DNA from: an alpha proteobacterium L41A
GTDB lineage: Bacteria > Pseudomonadota > Alphaproteobacteria > Caulobacterales > Caulobacteraceae
Length of the DNA: 64,000 nt
NCBI GenBank assembly: GCA_000335735.1
Contig: AMYY01000012.1
Location: forward strand, 27,140-91,139
Direction: 5' to 3'
Position numbers and translations under genes: made by a program. Below are positions 62,398-64,000 of this stretch, in pieces (the stretch's first letter is position 1; the number at the start of each line of letters is the position of its first letter). Under the pieces are notes generated by a model. It saw nothing but the letters and a program-made list of their open reading frames with translations, did no database searches and was not told the DNA's origin.

Positions 62398-62524
62398 GAA
62401 CTCGATTTCCGGCCGGGGCGGGCGGTCGCCCGGTTTACCTTCTACAATCCGTCGGGACTGTATATCAGGCCGCTATATGGGACAGACCGTGCGTCCCGCA
62501 AGAAAACCCGCTGAAGACTGATCC

Positions 62525-63976
62525 ATGCCGCTGCACATCCACGACACCCTGCGCCGTGAAAAGCGCCTGTTCGAGCCCCGGAACAAGGATCGTGTGACCC
62601 TCTATGTCTGCGGCCCCACGGTCTATGACTACGCCCACATCGGCAATGCGCGCCCGCCGGTGGTGTTTGATGTCCTGGTGCGGCTGCTGCGCCGGACCTA
62701 TGGCGCGGACCATGTGACTTACGCCCGCAACGTCACCGACGTGGACGACAAGATCAATCAGAAGGCCGCGCGCGAAGGCGTGCCGATCGGCGAGGTCACG
62801 GCCCGCTACGAGGCCGCCTATCTGGCCGACATGGGCCTGCTGAACGTCTCGCCGCCCGATATTGCGCCCCACGTCACCGACTACATTCCGGCCATCGTCG
62901 ATCAGATCCAGGCCATCGTCGATGCGGGCTGCGCCTATGCCGCCGAGGGGCACGTCCTGTTCGACGTCTCGTCCTACAAGGCCTACGGCGCCCTGTCGGG
63001 TCGGAACCTGGACGACATGATCGCCGGCGCCCGCGTCGAGGTCGCGCCCTATAAGAAGAACCCCCACGACTTCGTCCTTTGGAAGCCGTCCAAGGCGGAC
63101 GAGCCGTCCTGGCCGTCGCCGTGGGGCGAGGGGCGTCCCGGCTGGCACATCGAATGCTCGGCCATGATCGAAAGGACCCTGGGCCTGCCGATCGACATCC
63201 ACGGCGGCGGCATCGACCTGGTCTTTCCCCACCATGAGAACGAGATCGCCCAGGGCGTCTGCGCCCACGGCCATGCGCATGGCGATCAGGCCCATGACGA
63301 ATACGCCCGCTACTGGATGCACAACGGCTTTCTGACCGTGGACGCCGAGAAGATGTCCAAGTCGATCGGCAACGTCCTGCTGCTGCACGACCTGGTCCAG
63401 GCCATGCCGGGCGAGGTCGTCCGCTGGGCGCTTCTGTCGGCCCACTATCGCCAGCCTCTGGACTGGAACCAGGGGCTGCTGGAGCAGAGCCGCAAGAACC
63501 TGGACCGGCTGTATGGCGTGCTGCGCGACGCCGACGCGGCCCTGGCCGACTTCGATGAGGCGACGCTGGAGGAGGCCGAGAGGGAACTGGCCGAGAACGC
63601 CCTGGATCCGGTGCTGGACGCGCTTGAGGACGACCTCAACACGCCGGGCGCCATCGCCCAGCTGTTCGGGCTGGGGAACGCCCTGCGCGAGCTGCTGAAC
63701 GACGCCGAGGCCGATATCAACGATGTCGCCATGGCGCGCTGGAGCCTGAAGGAAGCGGCCGGGCTGCTGGGGGTGCTGTCGCTGACGCCGGACGCCTGGT
63801 TCGAGGGCGGCGATCCCGCCCTGAAGGTTGAGGTCGAGGCCCTGCTGGACCAACGCGCCAAGGCCCGCGCCGCAAAGGACTGGCCCGAGGCCGACCGCAT
63901 CCGCGACCGCCTGAACGCCCTGAACGTCGTCGTCATGGACGGCCCCGACGGCGCCACCTGGCGCGTGAAGGGGTAG
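62525..63976 (+). CDS. cysS: Cysteinyl-tRNA synthetase
   Basis: The 483-residue class I synthetase has the HIGH motif in [17 protein letters not shown] (30-46) and the KMSKS loop in [10 protein letters not shown]. The zinc ligands include cysteines in YVCGPT and the GWHIECSAM block, and HHENEIAQ. The C-terminus ends in the usual DGATWRVK. Complete; it ends 24 bases from the window edge. Confidence 0.96.
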   Translation: MPLHIHDTLRREKRLFEPRNKDRVTLYVCGPTVYDYAHIGNARPPVVFDVLVRLLRRTYGADHVTYARNVTDVDDKINQKAAREGVPIGEVTARYEAAYLADMGLLNVSPPDIAPHVTDYIPAIVDQIQAIVDAGCAYAAEGHVLFDVSSYKAYGALSGRNLDDMIAGARVEVAPYKKNPHDFVLWKPSKADEPSWPSPWGEGRPGWHIECSAMIERTLGLPIDIHGGGIDLVFPHHENEIAQGVCAHGHAHGDQAHDEYARYWMHNGFLTVDAEKMSKSIGNVLLLHDLVQAMPGEVVRWALLSAHYRQPLDWNQGLLEQSRKNLDRLYGVLRDADAALADFDEATLEEAERELAENALDPVLDALEDDLNTPGAIAQLFGLGNALRELLNDAEADINDVAMARWSLKEAAGLLGVLSLTPDAWFEGGDPALKVEVEALLDQRAKARAAKDWPEADRIRDRLNALNVVVMDGPDGATWRVKG

Positions 63977-64000
63977 AACCCGTCGTCTCCTCCCCGCTTC

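Overview
This 64 kb window is GC-rich, densely packed chromosomal DNA from an alphaproteobacterium, most likely a Caulobacteraceae member such as Brevundimonas. That placement is an inference. It rests on a split F0 ATP synthase operon (atpI-atpB-atpE-atpF'-atpF without the F1 genes), the block dgt / SPOR protein / nagZ / scpA / scpB, the LPS block msbA-like / DUF374 / waaA / lpxK with pmbA, cysQ and DUF4170 nearby, a TonB receptor with a PepSY membrane protein, and many GTGA/ATGA gene overlaps. Nearly all of it is core metabolism. I see no rRNA, tRNA, CRISPR array, prophage or insertion sequence.

Layout. 0-5.6 kb: a family 9 glycosyltransferase, a dihydroorotase-like enzyme overlapping a TyrA-like dehydrogenase, and two exported alpha/beta hydrolases. 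5.7-9.2 kb: an iron module (TonB receptor with a Fur-box-like palindrome over its start, PepSY membrane protein, 65-residue membrane protein). 9.2-16.9 kb: erpA, dgt, the SPOR-nagZ-scpA-scpB run, a CHASE4-like histidine kinase and ispH. 17.1-19.8 kb: the F0 operon, closed by a strong terminator. 19.8-21.9 kb: two small membrane proteins and an SDR. 22-26.8 kb: the glycine cleavage operon gcvT-gcvH-gcvPA-gcvPB (minus strand) behind a tandem glycine riboswitch and interrupted by a REP-type repeat. 26.9-31 kb: an HSL-type esterase, fbp, pncA and a Y-family polymerase. 31-33 kb: a FitA/VapC pair overlapping an adenine deaminase and a small membrane protein. 33-41.2 kb: argS, a thioesterase, a DUF3035 lipoprotein, lspA, xseA, a 53-residue membrane protein, a lipoprotein and purD. 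41.2-42.4 kb: a ParD/ParE-like pair and a YkuD_2 L,D-transpeptidase. 42.5-52.7 kb: a secreted amidohydrolase and the lipid A/LPS block with associated genes. 52.8-61 kb: MAPEG protein, M14 peptidase, ubiD, aldo/keto reductase, an AbrB-VapC-MmcQ operon and gamma-glutamyltransferase. 61-64 kb: exbD, folE and cysS.

Working together: the gcv genes form one glycine-induced pathway operon. waaA, lpxK, the DUF374 acyltransferase-like protein and the MsbA-like flippase build and export the lipid A core. The TonB receptor, the PepSY protein and exbD point to iron uptake, although ExbB and TonB lie elsewhere. Three toxin-antitoxin loci sit among housekeeping genes, and two of them are translationally coupled to an unrelated downstream gene. 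I found no clearly new large system. The most unusual points are these TA-plus-cargo overlaps, the operator-like palindromes, the repeat inside the gcv operon and several unannotated-type small membrane proteins.
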